IMG/VR virus record: IMGVR_UViG_3300021170_000228
Location: 1-20,811 of that record
Length of the DNA: 20,811 nt
Origin: a virus
Reading direction: 5' to 3' (one strand)
Part shown: positions 14,822 through 20,696 of the stretch, piece after piece
Position numbering within the stretch: the first letter of the stretch is position 1
Layout: each line of letters begins with the position of its first letter
Notes under the pieces: generated by a model
Seen by the model: only the letters and a program-made list of their open reading frames with translations
Told to the model about the DNA's origin: nothing
Database searches by the model: none
Program-made: the position numbers and the translations under genes

Positions 14822-15238
14822 TTATGCCCAGGTGGGAACGGTACCGTCCGCGAGCGAGCCTGGCACCTGCCAGGTCAGCTCTGCGGTATTGGCACGTGTG
14901 ATCTGGTAGTCGGTAATGAGGCAGTTGACGGTGATGATCGGCGTAGTAGTGACAGGGGTAGGGGCGATGGACACCGAGCGGGTAACCGAGGTGCCAGTAA
15001 CAGTCGAGAAAACCGAGTGGCTGAGGTTGGCGCCGTTGTCGAAGATGCCGTTGAGGGTAACGGTGAAGTCCGTGAGTAGCAGAAGCCGCTCATTCGCGAA
15101 CTTGTTCATGCCGGTCGTGTCCTCAAGACCACGTGGCGTAGTGAAGGTGTAGTTGGTGATGTCTGTGCCGATGTTCTGTAGCGTTGCACTTGCATCCGCC
15201 ACCTGTAGTGTGCCCGAGAGTCCGGTGAGCTTAGGCAT
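14822..15238 (-). CDS. Tail tube-like protein, major tail protein candidate
   Basis: I choose the ATG at 15238, since GGAAGGGG stands five bases before it; an upstream in-frame ATG lies within the preceding gene. The product has 138 residues. It reads LSGTLQVADASATLQNIGTD, NYTFTTPRGLEDTTGMNKFA, ERLLLLTDFTVTLNGIFDNG, SHSVFSTVTGTSVTRSV, CLITDYQITRANTAELTWQV and ends PGSLADGTVPTW. The succession of 'D(V/T)TG(x)(N/D)K', 'E(R)LLLL.DF..T..G.F(D/N)' and a final 'LTW.VPGSL.DG' is what I recall from compact tail tube proteins in Streptomyces phages and prophages. Lying directly before the chaperone genes, as lambda V does relative to G, it is the best positional candidate for the tube-forming protein. 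It is beta-rich throughout and has no signal peptide. Confidence 0.75.
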   Translation of the reverse strand: MPKLTGLSGTLQVADASATLQNIGTDITNYTFTTPRGLEDTTGMNKFANERLLLLTDFTVTLNGIFDNGANLSHSVFSTVTGTSVTRSVSIAPTPVTTTPIITVNCLITDYQITRANTAELTWQVPGSLADGTVPTWA

Positions 15239-15239
15239 C

Positions 15240-15704
15240 TCAGCCCCTTCCAACTATTGTTGCTATCTTGTCCTGATGGTTCCTGCTGTCATCCACCCAG
15301 TCATCTACCCTGCTGTGGATTCTTACTTCCCTGCGCGGGTTGCCACGCCAGTCACCGCCTACCACGAGAAGCCGTGGAGGCTTGCCGATCGGCACCCTGT
15401 GCTCGTCACTCTTAAAGCACCTGTTTCCAGGCCCATAGATGAACTGGATTAGCTCCATACTTATCCGGTTAGTTGCGTAGGCCCTCGACTTGTCATGAGT
15501 CAGGTAGTGGTACTGCTTCTGGCCCAGTTTCGATGTAAGGTCTACCGTAGTCACGAAGCCCTTGAGGTAACCATCACACTCATACTCTTCGCACGTGGCC
15601 CTGCGCCAGTGCGTAACGAGCGGGGCACGCATCGAATAGCTCTTGTAGTACTGTGGGCCAGCGACCGGCTGAATCCTGCCATTACTGAGAAGTGCGCCAC
15701 GCAT
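15240..15704 (-). CDS. Conserved actinophage tail-region protein, function unknown
   Basis: This 154-residue protein starts at an ATG that overlaps the stop of the larger tail-tube-like gene (ATGA). It opens MRGALLSNGRIQPVAGPQYY, then has APLVTHWRRATCEEYECDGY and KGFVTTVDLTSKLGQKQYHY. Most conserved-looking residues are Cys38 and Cys43 and the aromatics around them, followed by Arg/His-rich sequence with GKPPRLLVVGGDWRGNPRRE. I recall this N-terminal pattern (MRGALL.NG.I.PVAGPQY...Y.M.AP..THWR.A.C) from many tail gene clusters of Streptomyces phages, where no role is assigned. It is charged and soluble. Position between two tail-tube-like genes suggests a tail assembly or tail-tip role. Confidence 0.78.
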   Translation of the reverse strand: MRGALLSNGRIQPVAGPQYYKSYSMRAPLVTHWRRATCEEYECDGYLKGFVTTVDLTSKLGQKQYHYLTHDKSRAYATNRISMELIQFIYGPGNRCFKSDEHRVPIGKPPRLLVVGGDWRGNPRREVRIHSRVDDWVDDSRNHQDKIATIVGRG

Positions 15705-16657
15705 CAGAACGACACCCCAGCAGTCAGGTTCTGTACGAATGTAACCGCGAAGATTGCCTGTGTGAACGTCCCGGCCGAGACTATCTTGAGGAACTCGTTC
15801 ACGGTGGCTGTGTTAGCTGTCTGTACACGGTACCCGCCGATAGCTGTCTGACTACCGAAGTCAAGGAGGGTTGTGTATGAACCTCCTGATGTCGTAGCGT
15901 GAGTTACAGTGATATCGATGTTTGTCCCCACTAGCTCTACAATCTGCAGGTACGCCTGACACCCGAACGCAGTACCTGCACCCTGGTCATAGAACGCACC
16001 AGTCGTCGGGCCATTGTCAGTCCTGAGCCCTGCTGTTACCTGACGTCCCCACTCAACACCGAATGCATTAGCCGCCCAGTCAGCCTTTATGGTGAGGTTC
16101 CCGGTATTGTCGCGGTTGGGAGCATAACTGCTTTCCTTAGCAATCATACACGCCGAAGGATTCCCTAGCGCATTGCCCTGAAGGTACGAAACGACAACGT
16201 CAGCCGACGGCATATTCGCGAGGGCGTTTTGTACTGTTCCGAGCGCGAACCAGTTCCAGGTAGGAGCTGATGAGTATGTGATCGAGATCGTTCCGCTGAT
16301 TGGTACAGAGTACGTACCGGCAGTAGTACCGACCGACACACTGTTAACGAGCACGTTGGTGATAGTACCGCCAGTGATAGTCACCTTGATCGGGAAGCCG
16401 GTCGTATTGGTGACAGGAACGGTAGTAAGCGGTACGCCAGGAGTCGTGATGGTTGGCGTTACCTCAAAGAATGAGGTAGCGCTAATCTGTCCATCACGCT
16501 GACCATACAGACGAGAGTGCCCCTTCTGTGTAAGAGTGGTAACGTCAAGCAGTGCGATAGCCCCGCTGATCGTATCGACCGATGCGATGTCGCCGCTCAG
16601 GTCGTACCCGCCGACGTAGAAGTTGTCTCCTAGTCCACTTGTCTTATTAGCCACCAT
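15704..16657 (-). CDS. Tail tube-like protein with an Ig-like insertion
   Basis: This 317-residue protein starts at an ATG with GAAGGGAA upstream. It opens LGDNFYVGGYDLSGDIASVD, then ISGAIALLDVTTLTQKGHSR and LYGQRDGQISATSFF, a pattern I recall from a tail-tube-like family in actinobacterial phages. Residues about 69-134 are a Thr/Val-rich Ig-like module (TNTTGFPIKVTITGGTITNV, GTYSVPISGTISITYSSAPT). The family sequence resumes at NALANMPSADVVVSYLQGN and ALGNPSACMIAKESSYAPNR, with FGVEWGRQVTAGLRTDNG and EFLKIVSAGTFTQAIFAVTF near the end. It could be the major tail protein itself or a second tube or tail-surface protein, since a shorter tube-like protein is encoded closer to the chaperones. It follows a glycosyltransferase and a 65-residue protein. 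Confidence 0.78.
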   Translation of the reverse strand: MVANKTSGLGDNFYVGGYDLSGDIASVDTISGAIALLDVTTLTQKGHSRLYGQRDGQISATSFFEVTPTITTPGVPLTTVPVTNTTGFPIKVTITGGTITNVLVNSVSVGTTAGTYSVPISGTISITYSSAPTWNWFALGTVQNALANMPSADVVVSYLQGNALGNPSACMIAKESSYAPNRDNTGNLTIKADWAANAFGVEWGRQVTAGLRTDNGPTTGAFYDQGAGTAFGCQAYLQIVELVGTNIDITVTHATTSGGSYTTLLDFGSQTAIGGYRVQTANTATVNEFLKIVSAGTFTQAIFAVTFVQNLTAGVSF

Positions 16658-16658
16658 C

Positions 16659-16856
16659 TTAAAGCATTCCCTTCAGCATCGGGGCGAGCTTTGCTAGAGC
16701 GTCCCCTTGCCCGAACTCCTGTACATATATCATAACCGCACCGTTATAAGTATCAGCATCAATGACTATGCGAGCTGTTTTGTTTAGCCGTTCCTGGGTA
16801 AGAACGCCAGCCTCAACTAGCATCTTCCCGAAGTGCTGGATAGTTATTGCCGTCAT
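16659..16856 (-). CDS. Small conserved phage protein, function unknown
   Basis: This 65-residue protein starts at an ATG with AGGAGAGG upstream; the ATG shares one base with the glycosyltransferase stop (TGATG). It reads as a helix (FGKMLVEAGVLTQERLNKT), then beta strands (ARIVIDADTYNGAVMIYVQE), then a helix (ALAKLAPMLKGML). No domain is recognised with certainty. Small proteins with a similar 'ALVEAGVL' and 'VVIDxxxGxAVxMYVExYGD' layout occur in siphovirus tail regions. It has no membrane segment. It is tightly linked to both neighbours and the tail-tube-like gene begins one base after its stop. Confidence 0.72.
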   Translation of the reverse strand: MTAITIQHFGKMLVEAGVLTQERLNKTARIVIDADTYNGAVMIYVQEFGQGDALAKLAPMLKGML

Positions 16857-17503
16857 CAGGTAACCTCTCCTAGCATTGCTGACTTAATGTGCCCTACCTG
16901 GACCCCAGTATGCAGGTAGATCCTCGCAGACACCCCAGCACACCGCAGGCAGAATGAGATGTCCTCACCGTGATCCCTACCGCCAATAACACTTTCACGG
17001 AACCAGGCAGGCTGCCCACTTGCCCTTTTCTGAATGTTCTCAAATACTGACCGATGCACCATCATGAACCCAGCTCCGACAGCATCAACCCTCATTACTG
17101 ATGATTCCGGTACCGGGTCAATGTAGTTCATTGTCATGCTACCTTCACTATCAATGGTAGCCTTGTATGCAGCCGGGATCTTCTTTCCGTCCCAGAACAC
17201 ATGGTACAATGCGCTGACGACCGGAAGGTCTACTGGGTCAGCAACCTCAAGGAGTCGGCTGACGGAATCCGTAGAGAACACTATATCAGTATCCACACAA
17301 CATAGCCACTCATGATCCTTGCCCAGGAACTGCTGAACCAGTAGGTTCCGGCCAAGCGCGAGTAGAGGGCCTGCAGAGCTTGAGATGACGCCGCCGATAG
17401 CCGGGTCAGCATCCGGGCCAGCCACGGCGTTTAGGACAGAGTTCATGAACTCTGCCCGGATTGTACCAGCACTCACAAAACCAATAAGAACCTCGCCGCT
17501 CAT
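16856..17503 (-). CDS. Glycosyltransferase (GT-A fold, family 2-like)
   Basis: This 215-residue protein starts at an ATG with GGGGAG upstream and overlaps the tail terminator stop (ATGA). Signals of a GT-A glycosyltransferase are the N-terminal strand GEVLIGFVSAGTIRAEF, the strand and DxD motif EWLCCVDTDIVFS (Asp71, Asp73, for the nucleotide-sugar and metal), VVSALYHVFW, then GAGFMMVHRSVFENI. An acidic motif RDHGEDISFCLRC (Glu180, Asp181) stands in the place of the catalytic base, followed by HTGVQVGHIK with His residues suited to metal binding. It lacks a membrane anchor, so it acts in the cytoplasm. Its placement between tail terminator and tail-tube genes suggests it modifies a virion protein. 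Donor and acceptor cannot be read from sequence. Confidence 0.85.
   Translation of the reverse strand: MSGEVLIGFVSAGTIRAEFMNSVLNAVAGPDADPAIGGVISSSAGPLLALGRNLLVQQFLGKDHEWLCCVDTDIVFSTDSVSRLLEVADPVDLPVVSALYHVFWDGKKIPAAYKATIDSEGSMTMNYIDPVPESSVMRVDAVGAGFMMVHRSVFENIQKRASGQPAWFRESVIGGRDHGEDISFCLRCAGVSARIYLHTGVQVGHIKSAMLGEVT
17437..17454. repeat. Perfect 18-bp palindrome CAGAGTTCATGAACTCTG
   Basis: The 18 bases equal their own reverse complement with no central spacer. They lie inside the glycosyltransferase gene, where they encode part of RAEFMNSV. It is operator-like in form, but its setting inside a gene makes a regulatory role uncertain. Confidence 0.6.
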
Positions 17504-17982
17504 GTCGTACTCCCCTGGATAAACATGTCATCGATAATGATTGGGATAGTGATTGTCATCACCCGGAACATCTGCCTGTCAATCTCAACGTAACCGGCCT
17601 GGGCGCTGAGTGGAACCGAGGCAAACATCCCGAGCAGGTCAACGGACCTAACGCCAGCATCACCGCCGAAGTTAAAGTCTGCCGACATTGCGCCCATAAG
17701 GTCAATGGCGGCCGAGAGGACGCTAGGGTCAATATAGTCAAAAGGCTGCTGCCTGAAGTTTGTGTATATCCGGGCATATAGCACAACGATACCGCTCGTG
17801 GAGTTTAGGCCTGACCCCTTGATCGGCACAACGCTGTTCACCCACACAGAACACTCAAGGCCGTTACCCGGAGCGTTCTTTGGCTCGTGCTGGTTGACAT
17901 GCTGAAATCTACCAGTAGCAAGACCATAGCTGACTACTTTGTCAAAGACGGTTGTTACGGCAACATCATTGAAGTTTGGCAT
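17500..17982 (-). CDS. Tail terminator protein
   Basis: I choose the ATG at 17982 (MPNFNDVAVTTVFDKVVSYG, 160 residues), with GGGG at workable spacing. An in-frame ATG at 17994 would add MGHD but has no ribosome site. Soluble mixed alpha/beta sequence opens with a helix (VAVTTVFDKVVSYGLATGRF). It then has strands GLECSVWVNSVVPIKGSGLN, SGIVVLYARIYTNF and a final beta part EIDRQMFRVMTITIPI. The pattern 'VV..A...GRF..V..HEPK..P..G.....WV....P......L..TS..V.....IY' is typical of tail terminators of actinobacterial siphophages. They cap the tail tube and provide the joining surface for the head. It follows the gp10-like connector, the expected order. Confidence 0.8.
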   Translation of the reverse strand: MPNFNDVAVTTVFDKVVSYGLATGRFQHVNQHEPKNAPGNGLECSVWVNSVVPIKGSGLNSTSGIVVLYARIYTNFRQQPFDYIDPSVLSAAIDLMGAMSADFNFGGDAGVRSVDLLGMFASVPLSAQAGYVEIDRQMFRVMTITIPIIIDDMFIQGSTT

Positions 17983-17983
17983 G

Positions 17984-18451
17984 TCATGCCCCATTCATAA
18001 TTCGGAGGAATGGGGGAAGCTCACGGTAGGCAATAGGCCGGGATATGGCCTCAAGACTTGCCGATATCTTCCGGAATGCATGATAGCCAGTAAACCGGCG
18101 GGGCGGCGGATTCCTCTTGTGTGGCCACACAATAAGGTTCATCTCCGATACGCCCTCGATCCAGTCCCCATACGTGACGGGATCGTCAGATATGACAACC
18201 GCATCGGGTACCTGAACGTCATGTATAGCAGCCTGTAGGAAGCCAGCATTTGCCGGCACTGGATTGAACCTTGGAGTGCCGCCGTGATGGCCAAGGTACA
18301 TATACTGCGTCTCAAGGTACGCCCTGATCATGGACACGCCCATATCACCAAGAGTTCGCTCAACATGTTCCTTGAAGCGACCTACCTCACTCTCAGCTAG
18401 GCCGGTAACGATCGGGCCGCTAAGGTCAACGGTTATCTCAAGACCTGCCAT
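17984..18451 (-). CDS. Head-tail connector, HK97 gp10-like neck protein
   Basis: This 155-residue protein starts at an ATG overlapping the upstream gene by 14 bases. It begins MAGLEITVDLSGPIVTGLAE, has a long helix (EVGRFKEHVERTLGDMGVSM), then YGDWIEGVSEMN and RFTGYHAFRKISASLEAI. The 'YG.W.EG.S..N....FTGYH.FRK' segment is the clearest recognition mark for the HK97 gp10-like neck proteins of actinophages. It sits between the adaptor and the tail terminator, which is where this protein family is encoded. It helps to close the head portal and attach the tail. The N-terminal ribosome site is poor, so coupling to the upstream gene is likely. Confidence 0.82.
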   Translation of the reverse strand: MAGLEITVDLSGPIVTGLAESEVGRFKEHVERTLGDMGVSMIRAYLETQYMYLGHHGGTPRFNPVPANAGFLQAAIHDVQVPDAVVISDDPVTYGDWIEGVSEMNLIVWPHKRNPPPRRFTGYHAFRKISASLEAISRPIAYRELPPFLRIMNGA

Positions 18452-18662
18452 CGGTACCGCCTACATTATGACGATGCTTGTGACATACAACATGTCCCTT
18501 GTAGAAGAGGCCGAATCGCCAGCAGCCCTTTTCATGACAGTTAACCATACGAACAAGTGCACCGGCAATAGCAAGCTCGCCAAGGTCACTTCCGAACCCT
18601 GACCAGAATCCATAGTAAGGGCCTGTACCATTAACACCGAGGTGGATATAGAGCCAGTTCAT
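18438..18662 (-). CDS. Small Cys/His-rich neck-region protein, putative zinc binding
   Basis: This 74-residue protein starts at an ATG overlapping the adaptor stop (ATGA). It begins MNWLYIHLGVNGTGPYYGFW and has SGFGSDLGELAIAGALVRMV, a moderately hydrophobic stretch. It then carries Cys42-His43, Cys47, and CHKHRH (Cys60, His61, His63, His65), a set able to bind zinc. I recall a family with this plan (NWxxxHLG, GSDxGE, CHxxGCWRxG, VCxxHxP) from neck gene clusters of Streptomyces phages, without known function. The hydrophobic part could be a weak membrane segment. It is embedded between adaptor and connector genes, so a virion or assembly role is possible. Confidence 0.75.
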   Translation of the reverse strand: MNWLYIHLGVNGTGPYYGFWSGFGSDLGELAIAGALVRMVNCHEKGCWRFGLFYKGHVVCHKHRHNVGGTDGRS

Positions 18663-19762
18663 ATTACTCGCGTCCTTGCCTTGCGGGTAATCTTGTTGTT
18701 CTCCACCCTCTGCCTCAGGTCAGAGATACCGGCTCCGGCCGGTGGGTCACTAACACCATACCCGCCACGGTTCTGTGTTACTGCCTTCTGCGGGGCCGCC
18801 TGACCACCATATGCATTAGGCTCCTGGGTAAGCCACACAACGGCCTCTGCAATAGCTAGCTGCCTTGCGAGGGATGGCACATCATTGACCACTATTGGGG
18901 CGTTGTTGGAGTGTATGGCGGCCGCAGTACCGAGCTGGCCACGGAGGACGTTTATCTGCCTTCGGGCATAGAGGGTGCCGCTTCCGTGAGATGTCAGGAT
19001 TGATGCATCCCAGGCCCTCTTGACGACCATTGTATTCCCGACAATACTTTGTATTAGTATCCATTCTGAGTCTACCTGGAGAACCTCTCCCTGGGTGAAC
19101 TTCGTGCCATCAGCCACCATGACAATATTGTCTGCAGCGCTAGCGGATGAAAGCCCAGAGTAAGAAATTGTTGTGTCTATAAATCGTGTTCCTGTTATTA
19201 TCATCCTCTCCGAGTCAACAATTATGACGTCGCCAACCCCGGTAGACACGCCATCGCTGACGGTTAGGGTAAGGTCAGTAGCAAGAGCGGAGCTAGCGAG
19301 GGTACCGGCCGCCCGCGTCTGCATCCAGTAGCCAAACGTACCCGTTATGGCAATGTCAAGCTGTGGAGTGTTATTATAGCCAAAGGCAAAGTTCATATCC
19401 CGGCGAAGCTCAATCCTGGTAAACGGAGGCCCCTCATTGATCGGATGGCAGATAACAGCCGATACCGGGATTACAACAGGATTAGGAAGCAGGCTGCCGG
19501 TAGTTACCTGGGTTGGTATTGCAGCCAGCTCGTACTGGTCTAGCCATACCTTCCAGGGGTATGAGTACTGGTAGTTTGGCCAGTCCCATCGCCGCGTAGC
19601 GTCGAGCGGGTAGAACTTCCTGCCGGTCAGGGACTCAACAGCATCGGTAGCGGAACAGATGGCACGGTCAACCTGATTGTCGGTGTACGCAGCCTGCTTG
19701 ACATCGAGTGCCCGGCGTACCTGCTCCCGAGTCGTATAGCATGGCTGATTAACTATAGCCAT
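18659..19762 (-). CDS. Head-to-tail adaptor with a beta-rich insertion
   Basis: This 367-residue protein starts at an ATG about ten bases after AAGGG. Residues 1-55 (TREQVRRALDVKQAAYTDNQ, VDRAICSATDAVESLTGRKF, YPL) are the typical N-terminal helices of adaptor proteins of the gp6-like / HK97 head-tail connector type. A beta part with RWDWP, FTRIELRRDMNF and ITGTFGYW follows. Residues about 152-268 are an extra beta-rich module with two copies of a DG...GDVIxVDSERMIIxG-like unit (GVGDVIIVDSERMIITG and TQGEVLQVDSEWILIQS). The helical C-terminus resumes at VPSLARQLAIAEAVVWLTQE. It forms the ring beneath the portal. This is the first gene after the hairpin, so it may be under separate or read-through transcription. 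Confidence 0.87.
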   Translation of the reverse strand: MAIVNQPCYTTREQVRRALDVKQAAYTDNQVDRAICSATDAVESLTGRKFYPLDATRRWDWPNYQYSYPWKVWLDQYELAAIPTQVTTGSLLPNPVVIPVSAVICHPINEGPPFTRIELRRDMNFAFGYNNTPQLDIAITGTFGYWMQTRAAGTLASSALATDLTLTVSDGVSTGVGDVIIVDSERMIITGTRFIDTTISYSGLSSASAADNIVMVADGTKFTQGEVLQVDSEWILIQSIVGNTMVVKRAWDASILTSHGSGTLYARRQINVLRGQLGTAAAIHSNNAPIVVNDVPSLARQLAIAEAVVWLTQEPNAYGGQAAPQKAVTQNRGGYGVSDPPAGAGISDLRQRVENNKITRKARTRVI

Positions 19763-19887
19763 TCCGTGCCATCCCTTACCCTTGCTGTCTTGGCGCCTCT
19801 GTCGAGGGGGATTGCTTATTCAGTTAGGGGCCGCTAGGTGGGCGGGGGTCCCCACCTAGCGGCGTCTATGGGACCAGGAAGCCACCA
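19763..19887. other. Intergenic gap between head genes and adaptor
   Basis: This 125-base gap is the longest space between genes in the window. It holds the hairpin at 19830-19863 and the ribosome site of the adaptor gene. I saw no clear -35/-10 promoter pair for the minus strand downstream of the hairpin. Confidence 0.7.
19830..19863 (-). terminator. Perfect 13-bp hairpin, probable terminator without a U tract
   Basis: Arms GCCGCTAGGTGGG (19830-19842) and CCCACCTAGCGGC (19851-19863) pair perfectly around an 8-base loop. The hairpin follows the end of the upstream gene by 24 bases in the direction of transcription. The minus strand after it reads CCCTAACTGAATAAGC, with no run of U. Actinobacterial terminators often lack a U tract, so termination, or partial termination that lowers expression of the downstream tail genes, is plausible. 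Confidence 0.65.
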
Positions 19888-20346
19888 CTAGCTGGCACTT
19901 CCTCGCTTGCTCCCTTTAGTCACCCGGAGAGTAGCTGCCGCCCCTGCTGGAGCTGAGTCCGCCGAAGAGTCCTGCTGGCTCTGCTGGCCGGATGTAGTCT
20001 CTTGGCCACTGCCATCCGTCGAATGGGCAGAAGAGGATTCCGGGTTCTGAGGCTGGTCCTTGGAGTAGGGGCTGTCCGTCGTGCGGGCAGGCGACCGGGG
20101 GTCGGTCATGGAAGAAGTGCCACTCTTGTCTGGCCTGCTTCCGGATGTCGAGGAGCTGGTACCAGGAGATACGTAATCCTCCCTGTCTTCCTGAATGTCT
20201 GCTTCCGCTGACCTTGCCGTTGCTAGTCCGAGCTGTTCCTCCTCAGTCTCTGCATTGAAAGCAATCTCTTCTGTCGACGGATTGTAGTAAGAGACCTTCT
20301 CACCGGCAGCACCATTGCTGTATCCGGCATCACTTGCTCTTGGCAT
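19888..20346 (-). CDS. Low-complexity, probably disordered protein of the head region
   Basis: I choose the ATG at 20346, preceded by GGAAGGAAG, giving 152 residues. The frame stays open to 20532, but that part is Arg/Leu-rich shadow of the zinc-finger gene. Residues 1-45 (SNGAAGEKVSYYNPSTEEIA, FNAETEEEQLGLATARSAEA) look partly structured and acidic. From about residue 55 onward it is dominated by Ser, Gln, Asp, Gly, Thr and Pro (SGQQSQQDSSADSAPAG), and it ends in a basic tail (RVTKGSKRGSAS). It overlaps the previous gene by 17 bases. No family is recognised. A head-assembly, scaffold-like or virion linker role is possible only by position, just before the terminator-like hairpin. Confidence 0.68.
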   Translation of the reverse strand: MPRASDAGYSNGAAGEKVSYYNPSTEEIAFNAETEEEQLGLATARSAEADIQEDREDYVSPGTSSSTSGSRPDKSGTSSMTDPRSPARTTDSPYSKDQPQNPESSSAHSTDGSGQETTSGQQSQQDSSADSAPAGAAATLRVTKGSKRGSAS

Positions 20347-20557
20347 CAGACTTCCTTCCGCCAGTCTTGACCTGCGGCTCCGGGGAGACCGTCCCCACCG
20401 CCTCATCCTCCTGAGTGCCACTCTCAGGGTCCAGAGCCGCAGGGGCTTCAGTGACCGCGTCCTCGGGCGGACGCGGCTTCCTACATTGCGGACATGCATC
20501 CAGGCCCATGATGTTTTTGGTGCCGCACTCAATGCAGTCCCAGAAACTTGCCATCAT
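20330..20557 (-). CDS. Small zinc-finger protein
   Basis: This 75-residue protein starts at the ATG at 20557 with GGAAGG upstream; a second in-frame ATG follows directly at 20554. The first 25 residues contain a four-cysteine zinc-binding motif FWDCIECGTKNIMGLDACPQ followed by C: W-x-C-x2-C-x3-N-x6-C-x2-C. This spacing equals the RanBP2-type zinc finger consensus, though bacterial zinc ribbons also use similar forms. The remainder (residues 26-75) is acidic and proline-rich and ends in a basic tail (VKTGGRKSDAKSK), probably disordered. It is encoded among the head genes. A nucleic-acid or protein-binding role is possible, but the sequence gives no target. Confidence 0.72.
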   Translation of the reverse strand: MMASFWDCIECGTKNIMGLDACPQCRKPRPPEDAVTEAPAALDPESGTQEDEAVGTVSPEPQVKTGGRKSDAKSK

Positions 20558-20688
20558 GAAACCTTCCAGGGTCCCCACTCATTAAGCTTGCTGGTTGCCG
20601 GGGATGCCTTCCCGACCTTGATAAGCGTTGCAATCTCGGTTGTGACATCGGCGCTACTCGGCCCGGCTGTTCCTGAGATCCTTGCCAT
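20554..20688 (-). CDS. 44-residue protein of the head region, function unknown
   Basis: The start is the ATG at 20688, which has a near-perfect ribosome site (TAGGAGGAATC) overlapping the stop of the upstream gene. The open frame extends further up, but the upstream part is not supported. The product starts MARISGTAGPSSADVTTEIA and ends NEWGPWKVS, with one short helix (TTEIATLIKVGKAS). It is too small for a confident family. The strong ribosome site, good spacing and overlap with the next gene's start make it likely to be translated. Confidence 0.65.
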   Translation of the reverse strand: MARISGTAGPSSADVTTEIATLIKVGKASPATSKLNEWGPWKVS

Positions 20689-20696
20689 GATTCCTC

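Noticed and set aside
19763-19829. A promoter for the neck and tail genes after the hairpin
   Set aside because: No convincing -35/-10 pair for the minus strand was seen. The late promoter may lie outside the window, or be of a phage-specific type I cannot recognise.
20347-20532. N-terminal extension of the low-complexity protein
   Set aside because: It is Arg/Leu/Trp-rich shadow of the zinc-finger gene. The ATG at 20346 has a clear GGAAGGAAG upstream.
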